DNA from: Tenrec ecaudatus
Taxonomy: Eukaryota > Chordata > Mammalia > Afrosoricida > Tenrecidae
Direction of reading: 5' to 3'
Length of the DNA stretch: 64,000 bases
Assembly (NCBI RefSeq): GCF_050624435.1
Contig: NC_134545.1
Coordinates: forward strand, 88,006,063 to 88,070,062
The stretch's first letter is position 1; each line of letters opens with the position of its first letter. This document shows, piece after piece, positions 1 to 11,420 of the stretch. The position numbers and the translations under genes were made by a program. The notes under the pieces are model-generated. The model had not been told where the DNA came from, made no database searches, and saw only the letters and a list, made by a program, of their open reading frames with translations.

Positions 1-893
1 CAAAAACTCGTATCAGTGTGTGCCCACCTTCCCGATATGATCACTGAAGACAAAGTGGGTACATAAGCAAATGTGGTGAAGAAAGCTGATGGTGCCTGGC
101 TATCAAATGATATCGTGTCTGGTGTCTTAGAGGCTTGAAGATAAACAAGCAGCCACCTAGCTCAGAAGCAACAAAGCCCACATGGAAGAAGACACCAGCC
201 TGTGTGACCACAGGTGTCGAAGGGATCAGGTATCAGGCATCAAAGAACAAAAAATCGTATCATAGTGAATGAGCGGGGGAGTGCAGGGTGGAGACCCAAA
301 GCCCATTTATAGGCCATTGGACATCCCCTTACAGAAGGGTCGCGGGGAGGAAATGAGCCAGTGAGGGTGCAGTGTAGCTACGTTGAAACATACAACTTTC
401 CTCTAGTTCTTTAATGCTTCCTTCCCCATCCCCCACTATCATGATCCCAATTCCACCTTACAAATCTGGCTAGACCAGAGGATGTACACTGGTACAGATC
501 GGAACCAGAAACACAGGGAATCCAGGACAGATGAACAGTTCCCTCAGAACCAGTGGTGAGAGTGGTGATACCGGGAAGGTAGAGGGAAAGTGGGGTGGAA
601 AGGGGAAACAGATTACAAGCATCTACATATAACCTCCTACCTGGGGGACGGACAACAGAAAAGTGGGTGAAGGGAGATGTTGGATAGTGTAAGATATGAC
701 AAAATAATAATAATTTATAGATTATCAAGGGTTCATGAGGGAGGGGGGAGCAGGGAGGGGGAAAATGAGGAGCTGATATCAAGGGCTCAAGTAGAAGGCA
801 AATGTTTTGAGAATGAGGATGGCAACAAATGTACAAATGTGCTTGACACAATGGATGAGTTGTACCGGCCCCAACAAAATGATTTTTTAAAAG
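1..893 (+). mobile_element. L1 3' end, Afrotherian lineage (5' cut by window)
   Basis: 3'-UTR of the young L1 family repeated about ten times in this window, ending in the family's CAAAATGATTTTTTAAA tail. The family is L1 because a minus-strand copy at 44.5-46.0 kb joins the same 3' UTR to ORF2-type sequence. Confidence 0.85.
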
Positions 894-1119
894 TGGACAT
901 CTGACTATACGTATCGTTCATTACTTACTTCCCTCCAAGCGCTGAAGTTCAGTTCCCTAACAGGGCCTCTATGAGATTTGGAGAGAGCTGATCATACACC
1001 TCCAATCACACACCTCTCCAGGGCTACCCTCCTCTCATTACCTGGCTGCGTGGTGGCTCTCCAGCCTGCTTCCAGTTCCTTATGCAGGATAGACTGCTTC
1101 CCCCTCAGGACATTCAGAC

Positions 1120-1445
1120 ATGTATCTTTCTCTGGAATGCTGCACTTTTGACTCTTCACCTGAGAAATTGCTTTTCATCCTTAAGATCTAAATGGTCACT
1201 TCTTGGGAGCGCCTTCCTTAACCCTCGGCTTAAATAAGTCCTGCCGATCTAGGCTTTCATAGGTCTTTGGAGGTACCTCCCCTTCACAACATGATTATGG
1301 TTTCATTTATGACTTGGAATGTGCTTCTTGAATAGCTGAGGGCCCCATTGCACTATACAGGCCAAGAGGCCTACATTTGTTTGGTACATATTCCAGATGC
1401 CTAACACAGAGCGCCTGATACATAGTAGATCATTGATGAAGCTTT
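1120..1445 (+). repeat. L2 LINE relic
   Basis: Highly diverged but follows the L2 3' end in order, ending with CCTGATACATAGTAGATCATTGATGAA (compare the L2 tail that reads as 'cacatagtag...tcaataaatg'). The rest of 900-1830 shows nothing I can assign. Confidence 0.5.
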
Positions 1446-1952
1446 GGATTCATGCATGCATTAATAAGTAAGCCAGTTAAAGAGGCAAGCCTCGGACCCA
1501 GAAAAATACGCAAGGAGACAAGAATTCAGACACAAATAGGAAACAGAACTGGACATTCTGGGGCTGAGCTTCCCTCCATGATCAGTCTCTGAACAATCAC
1601 TTCAGACAGGGATCTTGCCTGTGCTCTGCGCTTGGCTCTTTCCGGCACTCATGGGATTCTCTTGCCTGGCTTCTGAGATGGCTCTCACTCATATACCCAG
1701 TGGATTGGCAAAACTGATCAATCCCCTCAATCCCCTCTCTTCATGTTTCACATACCTTCTTTTCATGGCCCCACTCAATCACGTGGGGGGAATTACACAG
1801 ATAGAAGTGCTACTGAAGTAATTTCACTTCACCACAAGGGTCTGTTTCATTTTCTCACCAACACCGTAATCCAAACACACAAGTTCCTCTCCGCTCTTTG
1901 TTGTTCATTGTCCATCTTTGAGATGCGTGGGAGGCCATTGAAAATATCATGG

Positions 1953-2469
1953 TGTGTTGGTCTGGGTAGACTACAGAAACAAACCCAGAGGCACTCATAT
2001 GTGTATAGGAAAGAGCTTTATATACAAGAGCAATGGAATATTGAGAAAACATCCCAGCTCAGTCCAGATCAAGTCCATAAGTCTGATATTAGCCCATATG
2101 TCCAGTACCAATCTATAAAGTCCTCTTCAGACTCACAAAACACATGCAATGATTCCAAATGCAGGAAGATCACAGGCCAGTGGGCAGATAGTCTTTGGAT
2201 CCAGTGACAGTGCAGTGGAAGCATCTCAGTGCTGGCGTGGGTCTCCACGTGGCTCCTCCAGGGCCAGGGCTCTCTCTGCCATCAGCACAGCTCCATGCGT
2301 CTTGTCAGTAGAGTCTCTCAGGGAGTGTGCGTGTGTCCCACCTCCATTGAGCTACTTAACTCCTTCATGCCTCCAAATGCGGTCATCAAGCCGTGACCTG
2401 ATTGACAGGTCAAACTCCACCCCTTTGCTCCTAAATCTCAAATGGACAACAGATTATATAACTACCACA
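1953..2469 (-). mobile_element. ERVL-type solo LTR (family A)
   Basis: 517-bp LTR with TG...CA ends (TGTGTTGG... to ...ACTACCACA read on plus), flanked by a perfect 5-bp duplication CATGG (1948-1952, 2470-2474). The host BovB has a single CATGG at this spot, so the empty site is clear. End sequences resemble MLT2/ERVL LTRs. No internal viral genes. Confidence 0.85.
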
Positions 2470-2580
2470 CATGGCTCAGGTCAGACCCACCCTAATCTTT
2501 GCCCTATAACTCTTCAAAGAGGTCTTCTACAGCAAGTTTGCCTGATGTAAGATGTCATTTAACATCTTCGTTCTTTCTTC

Positions 2581-2960
2581 TTCTTTTTTTGAATCATTTT
2601 ATTGGGGGCTCATACAACTCTAATCACAATCCATATGTACATCAATTGTATAAAGCACATTTGTACATTTGTTACCCTCCTCATTCTCAAAACATTTGTT
2701 CTCCACATAAGCCCCTGGCATCAACTCCTCACTTTTCCCCCTCCCTCCCTGGTCCCCCTCCCTCATGAACCCTTGATAATTTATAAATTATTATTTTGTT
2801 GTTTCTTACACTGTCTGACGTCTCCCTTCACCCACTTTTCTGTTGTCCATCCCCGGGGAGGAGGTCATACTCTGTCTTTTTGTTTTCTCTTTCTCTCTCT
2901 CTCATCTCCCCTCCCCACCCCACCCTCGGTCTTGCTCCATGTCTCTCTGCCTGCGTCCTC
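2581..2960 (-). mobile_element. L1 3' end inserted in BovB
   Basis: Minus-strand copy of the lineage L1 3' UTR beginning at the T-rich end (ATCATTTTATTGGGGGCTC). GTTCTTTC appears on both sides as a probable short target duplication. The 5' end after about 2865 is diverged and pyrimidine-rich. Confidence 0.75.
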
Positions 2961-3545
2961 TCTTTGTTCTTTCAATGCAACGTGTCATTGGACTTCTGGA
3001 CTTCTGCTCCCATGGGTGTTGATTGTGAATCCAAGGAAAATGCATTCCCTGACAACAGCCATCTTTTCTCTGTGTATCATGACATATACTGGCCCGCTTG
3101 TGAGAATGTCTGCCTTTATGTTGAAGGGTACGGAGCCCATGCTGAAGGCTGCAGTCTTTGATCTTCATCAGCAAGTGCTTCACGTTTTCCTTGCTTTCAC
3201 ACCAGCCTGTTGGGAAAGGTATCAGAGCTTAAACTGTGGACCCCCCATTTGTAGAAGGTTATGGATGGTAGTGGGATTCCGAAATCCATCTACAGAGGAT
3301 CTCGTCAGATTAAGCCTCGGGCAGATCCCTTCTGACCCTAGTCGAGGGATGAGAATAGTCTGGCTATTGTGAACTTGGTGATGGTGTGTAGATCTACAGT
3401 ATAAGATGATACCTGGTCATTTGCTCTCTCTCTCTCGGCCCATCCTGGATTTGTACTAGGTATAAGTATTTTTTTGCTTGTTTCTCGACAGAGGTTTTTC
3501 TCTTTGGTTTATTTTAATATCCCCAATTTTCTTTTCTTGCTTGCT

Positions 3546-3582
3546 TTAAATAAATAAATAAATAAATATATATATAATATAT

Positions 3583-3618
<36 letters not shown>

Positions 3619-3619
3619 C
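3546..3619. repeat. AAAT/AT microsatellite
   Basis: (TAAA)n grading into (AT)n, immediately left of the mariner terminus. Confidence 0.95.
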
Positions 3620-3917
3620 TGTTTTCTCACTTTCTATATTTTGGTATACAAGGGGGTACCCACCCAAAAAACACGGAGTTTTTTTTCCCAAAGCTACGTA
3701 TTTTTTTTAACAAAACAAACTTATCAACTTCAAAGTACTCTCCATTACCCATAATACATTTGTCAAATCTACCTTCTCATTCTTGACAACATTTTTCAAA
3801 CTCATCTGTTTAGATGGCTGATAGCACCTCCTTTGTTTTTTTCCTTCACCTCTTCTAGAGAGTCAAATCACTGTCCTTCCATGTCCCTCTTCACTCACAG
3901 AAACAAAAAGAAGTCAT

Positions 3918-5388
3918 GTTGTTCTTGTTTTATGGTTTTGTTGGTGTTGACTTTCTTTGTTGTTTTATTTGGCTTTGCCTGGTTTTTGCACTTATTAATG
4001 TACCTGCATGTCTATCTAGATAAGATAGGCAGGATAAACAATTCAGAGATGAAAAGAACGCGACCAATGGTTCTGGGGGATATGAGAGAAGGAGAGGTGG
4101 GAGAAAGTAAAAGGGTCGGGGGGAGAACCAACCCAGGGATAAGGGAACAACAAGTGAACTAAAATCAATAGAGAGAAAAGCGTAAGATGCCTAGTGGGGC
4201 TTAATCAAGGGAAATGTAGCAGCGAGGAATTACTAAACCCAAATGAAGGGCAAACATGATGGTGGGACAAGAGGAAAGTAAAAGGAAATAGAGGAAAGAA
4301 CCAGGAGGCAAGGGACATTTACAGAGGTCTAAAAACAGGCAAGTAGGTATATAAACAGGTCCATGTTTCAGATGAACATTGGGACTTCACTCGAGTGCTT
4401 CCTCAACACAAGAATGCTTTGTTCTAACAATCTGGCATTCTGTGGTGCTCACTAAAGACAAATGTGAACATAAACAAATGTGATGAAGAAAGCTGATGGT
4501 ATCCGGCTATTAAAAGATATAGTGTCTGGTGTCTTAAAGGCTTAAAGATAAACAAGCAGCCATCTAGCTAAGAAGCAACAAAGCCCACATGGAAGAAGCA
4601 CACCAGCCTGTGTGATCATGAGGTGTCGATGGGATCAGGTATCAGGCATCTAAGACCCAGAACAAAACCATACCCAATGTGAATGGGGTATGGGGGGAGG
4701 CATGGAGTGGAGATCCAAAGTCCATCTGTATACAATTGGACATCCCCTCATAGAGGGGTCACGGGAAAGAGATGAACCAGTCAGGGTGCACTATAGCATC
4801 GATGAAACACACAAATTTCCTCTAGTTCGTTGGTGCTTCCTTCCCTCCACTATCATGACCACAATTCTACCTTGCAAATTGGATTAGACCAGAACATGCG
4901 CACTGCTACAGATAAGAGCCCGAAGCACAGGGAATCCCAGATAGATAAACCCCTCAGGGCCAACAATGAGAGTAGAGATACCAGGAGACTTAGGGGAGGG
5001 TGGGGGGAGAAAGGGGCAATCTATCACAAGGATAAATCTAGAACCCCCTCCCATGGGGGGGGGGGCGAATAAAGGAAAAGTGGGTGAGGGGTGACAGAGG
5101 ACGATGTAAGATATGAAAATAATAATCTATAACTTATCAAGGGTTTGTGAGGGAGGGCAGGTGGGGAAGGGAAGGGGAAGAAATGAGGAGCTGATATCAG
5201 GGGCTCAAGTGGGAAGAGAATGCTTTGAAAACGATGATGGCGCCAGGGGCTTAAGTGGAGAGCAAATGTTTTGAGAATGATGAGGGCAATGAATGTACAA
5301 ATGTCCTTTACACAATTGATGTGTGTATGGATTGTGATAAGAGATGTATGAGCCCTCAATAAAATGATTTTACAAAATTAAAAAAAAG
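3918..5388 (+). mobile_element. L1 3' end (long copy) inside mariner
   Basis: About 1.45 kb of the lineage L1 3' UTR with the terminal CAATAAAATGATTTTA, similar along its length to 35355-36827. It splits the mariner C-terminal coding region. Confidence 0.85.
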
Positions 5389-5454
5389 AATCTGCAAAAT
5401 GAAGAGAGGAAGATGGTAATGTAATAAAAACATTACAACAGTGGCGGGAAAAAG

Positions 5455-5562
5455 AGAAAATGATGATGGCAGCATATGTGCAAATGTGCTTGACACACTG
5501 GATGAATGTGTGGATTATGATAAGAGATGTGAGAGCCCCCAATAAAAGTATTTTTTTAAAAA
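5455..5562 (+). mobile_element. L1 3' terminal fragment
   Basis: Last 100 bp or so of the lineage L1, ending CCCCCAATAAAAGTATTTTTTTAAA. Probably a severely 5'-truncated insertion next to the previous copy. Confidence 0.75.
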
Positions 5563-5651
5563 GAACAAAAGAGAAGTGTGAATAAAAGAGTAATGGAGAA
5601 GAGAGACTGCAGCCTTTACCCACGTAAAATGTCCTTTACGGCATAAATACT

Positions 5652-5728
5652 GACACGATGTATGTATATATATATATATATTGTGATTAGAGCTGTATGA
5701 GCGCCCAATAAGATGATTTAAAAAAAAG
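5652..5728 (+). mobile_element. L1 3' terminal fragment with AT run
   Basis: Third, very short L1 tail (GAGCGCCCAATAAGATGATTTAAAA) containing a small (TA)n expansion, directly before mariner sequence resumes. Confidence 0.7.
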
Positions 5729-6599
5729 AATTTGCACAGAGCGAGGTCAGGTGAGTCAGGTGTGTGGGGTAAGAGGGGCATGCTGCTTTTTGCCCAAAAC
5801 TGGTGCACTGAGATGGCTGTGTGAGCCTGGGCATTGCCGTGGCAGCAAAACCAGTCCCCTGTCTGCCACAAATCAGGCCTTTTTGTTGCACATTGTTATG
5901 CAATATTTTCAGATTAATAGAAAGCTTAATTAACAGTTTGATCTGGGGAACAAATTCCAAATGCACTGCCAGCCGACATTTTTGTCTTTTGGGGAAGTTG
6001 ACAGATGTCCAGGATGGGTTCGTCATCTCAATCGACATTTCACCTTTTTTGAACGGAGAAAACCACTGGTACACTTGAGTTCTCCCCCATAGCTCTGTCC
6101 TTGTAAGCTGTGTTCAACATCACAACAGCTACATGCTGTTCTCTTAAAATGGCCATAACAAAAAACAAGGGTTGAGAGAAACTGTTTTTATGAAAAACTT
6201 CACGGTGACCAAAGAGAACCTTTCCAGGTGACACCACTGTGTGCACTAACACAGAGTGGCTTGATGCTCACCTAGCGGGAAAAATGTGTACTACAAAAGC
6301 TCTGCTCTGCCCAGAGAAGTTCTTATTTTTGGGGAAGGGGCAGGGATACCCCTTGTATGCTCTGGCTTTTGAGGCACAGAAGGGGCAGATGTATAGGGAT
6401 GGTAATTGATACGATAGCTTGACTGGATGGTGGCGGGGTGGGGGAGGTGAGGAGAATTGGGAGTAAACAATGCATATGGGAGGAGGGAAGATGCACTAGA
6501 ACTGAATTTGGTGATGTATATACAACTCTTAAATATGACTGAATCATGGAAGTGTATGATACGTGAATTATATTGCAATAAAACTATGGGGGGGGGAAT

Positions 6600-7430
6600 T
6601 TTTCCTTGCTTTCAGCAAGCAAGTTTGTGTTAGCTGTATATTATATGCAGGTTGCTGATAAGCCTCCCTAGAAGCCTGATGTCACATTCTTCTTCATATA
6701 ATCCAACTTTTGGAATGATTTGCTCAGCCTACAGATTGACTACGCATAGTGAAAGGATTCAACCCTGATGCATATCTTTTCTGATCTTAAACCACTCAGA
6801 TCCTTGTTTTGTTCAAATGATTGCCTCTTAGACTATGCACAGGTACTGCAAAAGTACCACCAAGTGTTCTAGAATTTCCATTCTTTGCAACATTGTTTGT
6901 TATGAGCCACACTGTCGAATGCCATTGAATAGTCTATAACACATAAGGAATCATCTCTCTAGTAGTTCTGCTTTCAGCCAAGGGACTCATCTGACATCAG
7001 CAATGATCTCTCTCGCTTCCAGCCTCTTCTGAATGTAGCTTGTGTTTCTGGGAGTTCCTTTTTTACATACTCTGCAATTATTCTTGAATGATCTTCGGCA
7101 AAATTTTACTTGTGTGTGATATCAATGACATTGTTCGATAGTTCCCTGAATGACACTGCTAATTCCTACATTCTGATAAGTCACCTTTTTTGGGGGGATA
7201 GGCACAAAGATTGACCAGTTGGCCAGGCAACAGGCTTCCAAATTTTGGGCACCCCCAGTGCTGTCTTGGTGTGCCATCCCATTTCACTTGGTGTTTGGCC
7301 AAGTCCTGGAGTTTTGATTCTCACCAATCCCTTCAGTGAAGCTTGGGACTTCCTCCTGCAGTACCATCCATTCTTGGTCATATGCTACCTCCTGAAATGG
7401 GTTGACCATTGACTAATTTTAGGGGTGACT
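6600..7430 (-). mobile_element. BovB/RTE LINE fragment, part B
   Basis: Continuation of part A, collinear with the BovB reverse-transcriptase region on the minus strand (for example TCATCTGACATCAGCAATGA and CATATGCTACCTCCTGAAAT on plus). After about 7425 a short tail ending CACCTAACAACAACAC resembles a SINE end. Many stops. Confidence 0.8.
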
Positions 7431-7599
7431 ATGAGTTGGAATCAAGTCTAAAGATTTCTGTGAATCAGAATCATCTTGGGGCACCTAACAACAACACCTA
7501 TCTAATAACCCTCTCAGGACTGTAGCCAACCAGTCAATGTTTGCTGAATGAACCACCTATGCTGTTCCTTCTTCCAACCCCATGCCTTTGTGGTGGACG

Positions 7600-8050
7600 T
7601 TTCCCCTTTGATGTGCTATTTCGCTGCCTCCCCTTCCCCCAGACATCTACCTTCATTTGTCAAATCCTCCTCATCCTTCAACCCCCCCCCACCAAACAGA
7701 CAAACAAACCAAAAAACCAATTTCACTGCCACTGAGTCTATGCTGACTTATAGCAGCAACCCCATAGGACAGGGTAGGTAGAACTGCCCCGTGAGTCTCT
7801 GAGGCTGTAACTCTGTATGACCCACTCAAATGGCACCTCCTTCAGGAAGGTGCCCCCAGTGTGGAAGAATTACTCTCTCTGTCGAATCCCTGTGGCCTGC
7901 CTCAATGATGTGCTTAGACCTTTTGCTTTGGATCGAATTATTTTTGCTTTCATCTCTGCACACAGCCAGATACCTCTGTTCCCTTGCCAGGTAGTGAGCG
8001 CTTTAGGGGAAGGAGCAGGCCATGTGTGTCTTGTAGGTAGTCGGACAGGG
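7600..8050 (+). repeat. L2 LINE relic split by a SINE
   Basis: L2 3' region: CTCATCCTTCA before and CTCAAATGGCACCTCCTTCAGG after the AfroSINE at 7696-7812, joining in correct order. Confidence 0.65.
7696..7812 (-). repeat. AfroSINE inserted in L2
   Basis: Minus-strand 3' half of AfroSINE (ACTGCCACTGAGTCTATGCTGAC, then AGAACTGCCCCGTGAG). Truncated. Confidence 0.75.
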
Positions 8051-8077
8051 AGTTGTCTCTGTCTATGCCAAGGCACC

Positions 8078-8636
8078 TGTGGTAGTCACCTAATCTGGTG
8101 TCATTTAAGGATTAAGAGTGTCGGGGTGGAGTCTAGGCTGTCAATCTAGAGGTAGCCAATGAGACGTTTGTGTGGCCATGGCCGCCTCCTGAGAATTCTG
8201 GGAAATCTGGTACTTCCTTCTTGGAGGTGGAAGACACCTATCTCTCTCGGTTCACTCCCTTGAAGACTCTCTACTGACAAGGCTGACTTCCTGTGAGGCA
8301 TCCCTGAGGAGATGGCATATGGATGTACCCGATGCAGCCCTGAGAACTGGAATGGCCATGTGGAGACTCCTGCCGGCGCTGAGATGCTTCTCCCACCAAG
8401 GACTTTCTACCCACTGGCCTGGGATCTTCTGCATTCGGTGTCATTGCATGTGTTTCGTGAGTCTGAAGAGGACTTATAGATTGATATCAGAAATATGGGC
8501 TAATATCGAATTTATGGACTTGATCTGGACTGGGCTGGGATGTTTTCTCAATGTTCAATTAGTCTTGTATATAAATCTCTTTCTTATACACATGTGTGTC
8601 CATGGATTTGTTTCTCTAGTCTACTCAGACTAACAC
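8078..8636 (+). mobile_element. ERVL-type solo LTR (family A), complete
   Basis: 559 bp, from TGTGGTAGTCACC to CAGACTAACACA, with a perfect 5-bp duplication GCACC (8073-8077, 8637-8641). It is the most complete family-A copy here. No internal region. Confidence 0.88.
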
Positions 8637-8639
8637 AGC

Positions 8640-9570
8640 ACCCCTGAGGAGGTTGCTGCAGAGAATCAGGTAGCCCAGCCAGCCATAAAGGCGAGCACAA
8701 ATTCAGGCCCTTGAGACAGGAAGCCAGTACACTTGGGAGGGCCCCAATCTAGGCCAGGTGGGCTTAATTCAGCCAATGGAGGCAACCAGTACCCTTGCCC
8801 ATGCCTCCCAGCGGAAAGCCCCCAAAAGGCTGAAACTTGGAGCCCACCAGCTGCTCCTGGGCAGGTGGTTTCTCTGGCCTCAGGTCTGTCTCCACGTGTG
8901 GGTGTGAAGTGCCCCGAGGGTGTAAAACTCACATGTCTATCCTTTATAAAAACCCACTTGGATCACAAACCAGGCTTCAGCATGAATTCTTTCTCCTGTG
9001 AAACCAAGGTATTTCTCACCCTAGAAACCTAACATAGTCTCCATCCCCCAACCCTGCTTTCTATGCCGTAGGTGCTCAGCAAGGACTCGTTATCAGCACG
9101 CCAGTGTATTGATTACAGTCAGGGGCCACAGCTGGTCCAGACACTGCTTCCTTTCAGCCCCCAGCGGGGCCCCTGAGCTTCCTTTCCCCAGGCTGAAAGC
9201 TCACAGGTGCTGACTGGACACCCTCCTTCCTCCCTGCCCACCCCGTGGTGGATAACTTTGCCTAAATCTCATCCTGGCTCCATTTCGGCCATTGTAGGTA
9301 TTTGCATGGCTTGACCACAGCCAGGAGGTCGGGCAGGTTGAACCTCAGCGATTGTCTGGTCTCACGGGGCCTCTTGGCAAGAGCTCAGGAGAACTGAGAT
9401 TGCCTGGTAGAAGCTGCTGGGCTTCTGCGGAGGGGGGGGGGGGCGGGCGGTGGGCCCTCTGTGGGGTGTGCCTATCCTACTTCCCCAGGCCCCAAGGAGC
9501 AGAAAAGCAAGGGGAAGCCCCAGGTCTGCGCCTGTGTGGCCACCATGTAGGCTAATGGGAGGAATGAGCA
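8640..9570. other. Unassigned intergenic DNA
   Basis: No gene or recognisable repeat apart from a G-run near 9430-9445. An ATTTGCAT octamer lies near 9299. Ordinary unique sequence as far as I can see. Confidence 0.5.

Positions 9571-9571
<1 letters not shown>

Positions 9572-9604
<33 letters not shown>
9572..9604. repeat. (GT)n microsatellite
   Basis: About 16 uninterrupted GT units. Confidence 0.97.
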
Positions 9605-9606
<2 letters not shown>

Positions 9607-9964
9607 CTGTCGGCGGGGAGGGGCTCGCCCACAAACCCTTCCTGTTTGGGTGGCCATCGGTTGAGTGGCAGGTTCCCAGTAAGTTTAACCCTGGTGCTTC
9701 CTGGTCTTCTGTCCCTCTGCTGGACCCCACACCCATACTTAGCTGCAGGCCCTTGAATCTTAGAGTCCACCAACGCTAGGAAAGACAACCCTCATGCTGT
9801 CGAGTCCATTCAACTCACAGTGACCCGCAAGGAGAGGGGAGGACTGCCCCGTGGGTTTCCGAGATTGTAACCTTTTGTTTTACAGCGGTAGAAAGCCTCA
9901 TCTTTCTCTAGTGGAGCTGGCTGGTGTTTTCCAACTGCGGACCTCAGTGTTAGAGCCCAACCTA

Positions 9965-10199
<235 letters not shown>

Positions 10200-10264
10200 C
10201 TGGAGAAAGGCGTTACTTTCAAGCCAGTTTCAACTCCGGCATTGACGCAGAGCACTGAGCTCCG

Positions 10265-10370
10265 GGGGGTTTCCTAGATGAGACTTTTCAGAAGCAGATA
10301 GGCAGGCCTTTCTTCTGAACGTGCCTCAGAGTGGGGTTGAAGCCTTGACCTCTGCTCGTAGCCTGCTTGT
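10265..10370 (-). repeat. AfroSINE fragment
   Basis: Diverged middle part (AGAAGCAGATAGGCAGGCCTT, TTGAAGCCTTGACCTCTGCTC). Confidence 0.5.
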
Positions 10371-10929
10371 GCCCTGCAGGGTCTAAAGATTGACCGCACA
10401 CTGGGTGAAAGTCTCCTCACCCAAGTGCGCCAACCTCTTTCCAAGAGCAGTGGGTCGATGCCCAGAGGGGTGTATGGGTGGCAGTGATCTGCAGGACCCT
10501 GCGGGAGAGGCGGTGTCCTTACGAAAGGATCATGCTGAGGGCCAGGGCGAGCCTGGAGGTGGAGCGGATGGCAGCTAAGAGGCCACAAGCACCTGCGTAT
10601 GGGAAGCCAGCCTGTGAGCCCAGAAAGGCTCTGGGTGGTGAAAGAGACAGGACCACGTTGGGCCACTCAGCCTGGGTTGGCCAGAAACCAAATGGGTGGG
10701 ATTCAGGAAGACAGGAGCTGATGGTCAGTCCCATAACATTCAAAATCAGAAAAATCTCCACAGCGGGAAAAATCAAAAACTGCTCACTGGCAGTAGTTAG
10801 CAATAGGCACTGACTAGAACTCTCCCAAGGAGCTCAACAAGCAGACTTGGTTAGAACTCTGCCGAAAGTGGCACGAAGCCCAACCAGAACATGGAAACCC
10901 AGAGGGCAGACTCCTGGAGTAGGGTGGAG

Positions 10930-11085
10930 GGGATTCTTGACTCATTTTTTGCGTTTCATAAGTGGGATTAATCAAAGCTTCTTTATCGAGGCTCCTATGG
11001 GGGTACAATGAGCCACTATACATAAAGAAGTCAGAGCAATGCCTAGCACACAGTGTCCGCCATGTAAACATTATTTATTGTCATT
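10930..11085 (+). repeat. MIR fragment in CALHM3 3' flank
   Basis: The MIR 3' end is suggested by GAGCAATGCCTAGCACACAGTGTCCGCC and the following ATTATTTATTGTCATTATT. Its reverse complement supplies AATAAA on the CALHM3 strand. Confidence 0.5.
11074..11079 (-). promoter_or_regulatory. CALHM3: Candidate CALHM3 polyadenylation signal (AATAAA)
   Basis: The plus strand reads TTTATT, so the gene strand has AATAAA about 340 nt past the CALHM3 stop codon. It sits inside what looks like a plus-strand MIR 3' end, so an ancient SINE may supply the signal. A downstream GT-rich element was not assessed. Confidence 0.45.
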
Positions 11086-11420
11086 ATTAATTAGAAGCCA
11101 GACATCTAGGAACCAGAACCCATCATGGATCTATGTTGACTCTCGCTACTTGAAGTGTGGGCAACTGACCAGAAAGGCCAGGCCCCGTGTTAGCTCAGAG
11201 GCGTCCTGGTTGGCTTCACGTTTGCTATGCATTAATTACTCTCAAATCCCCAGGAGGCCACAGCGGACACTCTGGGAGCAATGGGGCTATTTTGGAAAGG
11301 AAGTCAACCAGGATTCGGCCCCTTGCTTTGAGGTCACTGCAGCCTGGAAAACCTCCCCCGCCCCAGTCCCTGCAGGCTTTTCTTATGGGATACTACCACT
11401 GTTGAGGCTGGAGGGAGTCC

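Larger units (their letters stand above)
1830..3199 (-). mobile_element. BovB/RTE LINE fragment, part A (interrupted)
   Basis: Minus-strand BovB sequence in pieces 1830-1952, 2470-2580 and about 2961-3199, in collinear order. It was split by an ERVL LTR and an L1. It matches the Afrotherian BovB 3' half, including TTGATTGTGAATCCAAGG and TCTTCATCAGCAAGTGCTTC. It continues at 6600 after a 15-bp duplicated target. No intact frame remains. Confidence 0.75.
3647..6357 (-). mobile_element. Mariner transposon remnant (interrupted)
   Basis: Termini TACAAGGGGGTACCC (3647-3661) and inverted TACAAGGGGTATCCC (6343-6357) match at 13 of 15 bases; TA precedes the left end. The minus strand carries broken transposase: the motif HGNAQAHTA (usual HDNAPAHTA, second catalytic Asp lost to Gly), then SPDLALCKFF (usual SPDLAPCDFF, third catalytic Asp lost to Lys) at about 5730-5860, and a C-terminal GEYFE at 3726-3740. 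About 900 bp of mariner remain (3647-3917, 5729-6357), split by L1 insertions. Frames contain stops; it is dead. Confidence 0.8.
3200..6599 (+). mobile_element. Older L1-like LINE insertion (split by mariner)
   Basis: Flanked by a perfect 15-bp duplication TTTTCCTTGCTTTCA (3185-3199, 6600-6614) of BovB sequence. Visible parts are 3200-3644 and 6358-6599, the latter ending TTGCAATAAAACTATGGG, an L1-like 3' terminus without a clean poly-A. The class call is inference from that end; the duplication itself is seen directly. Confidence 0.6.

Noticed and set aside
2602-3372. 256-codon plus-strand open frame
   Set aside because: Lies across reversed L1 and BovB; an antisense by-product.
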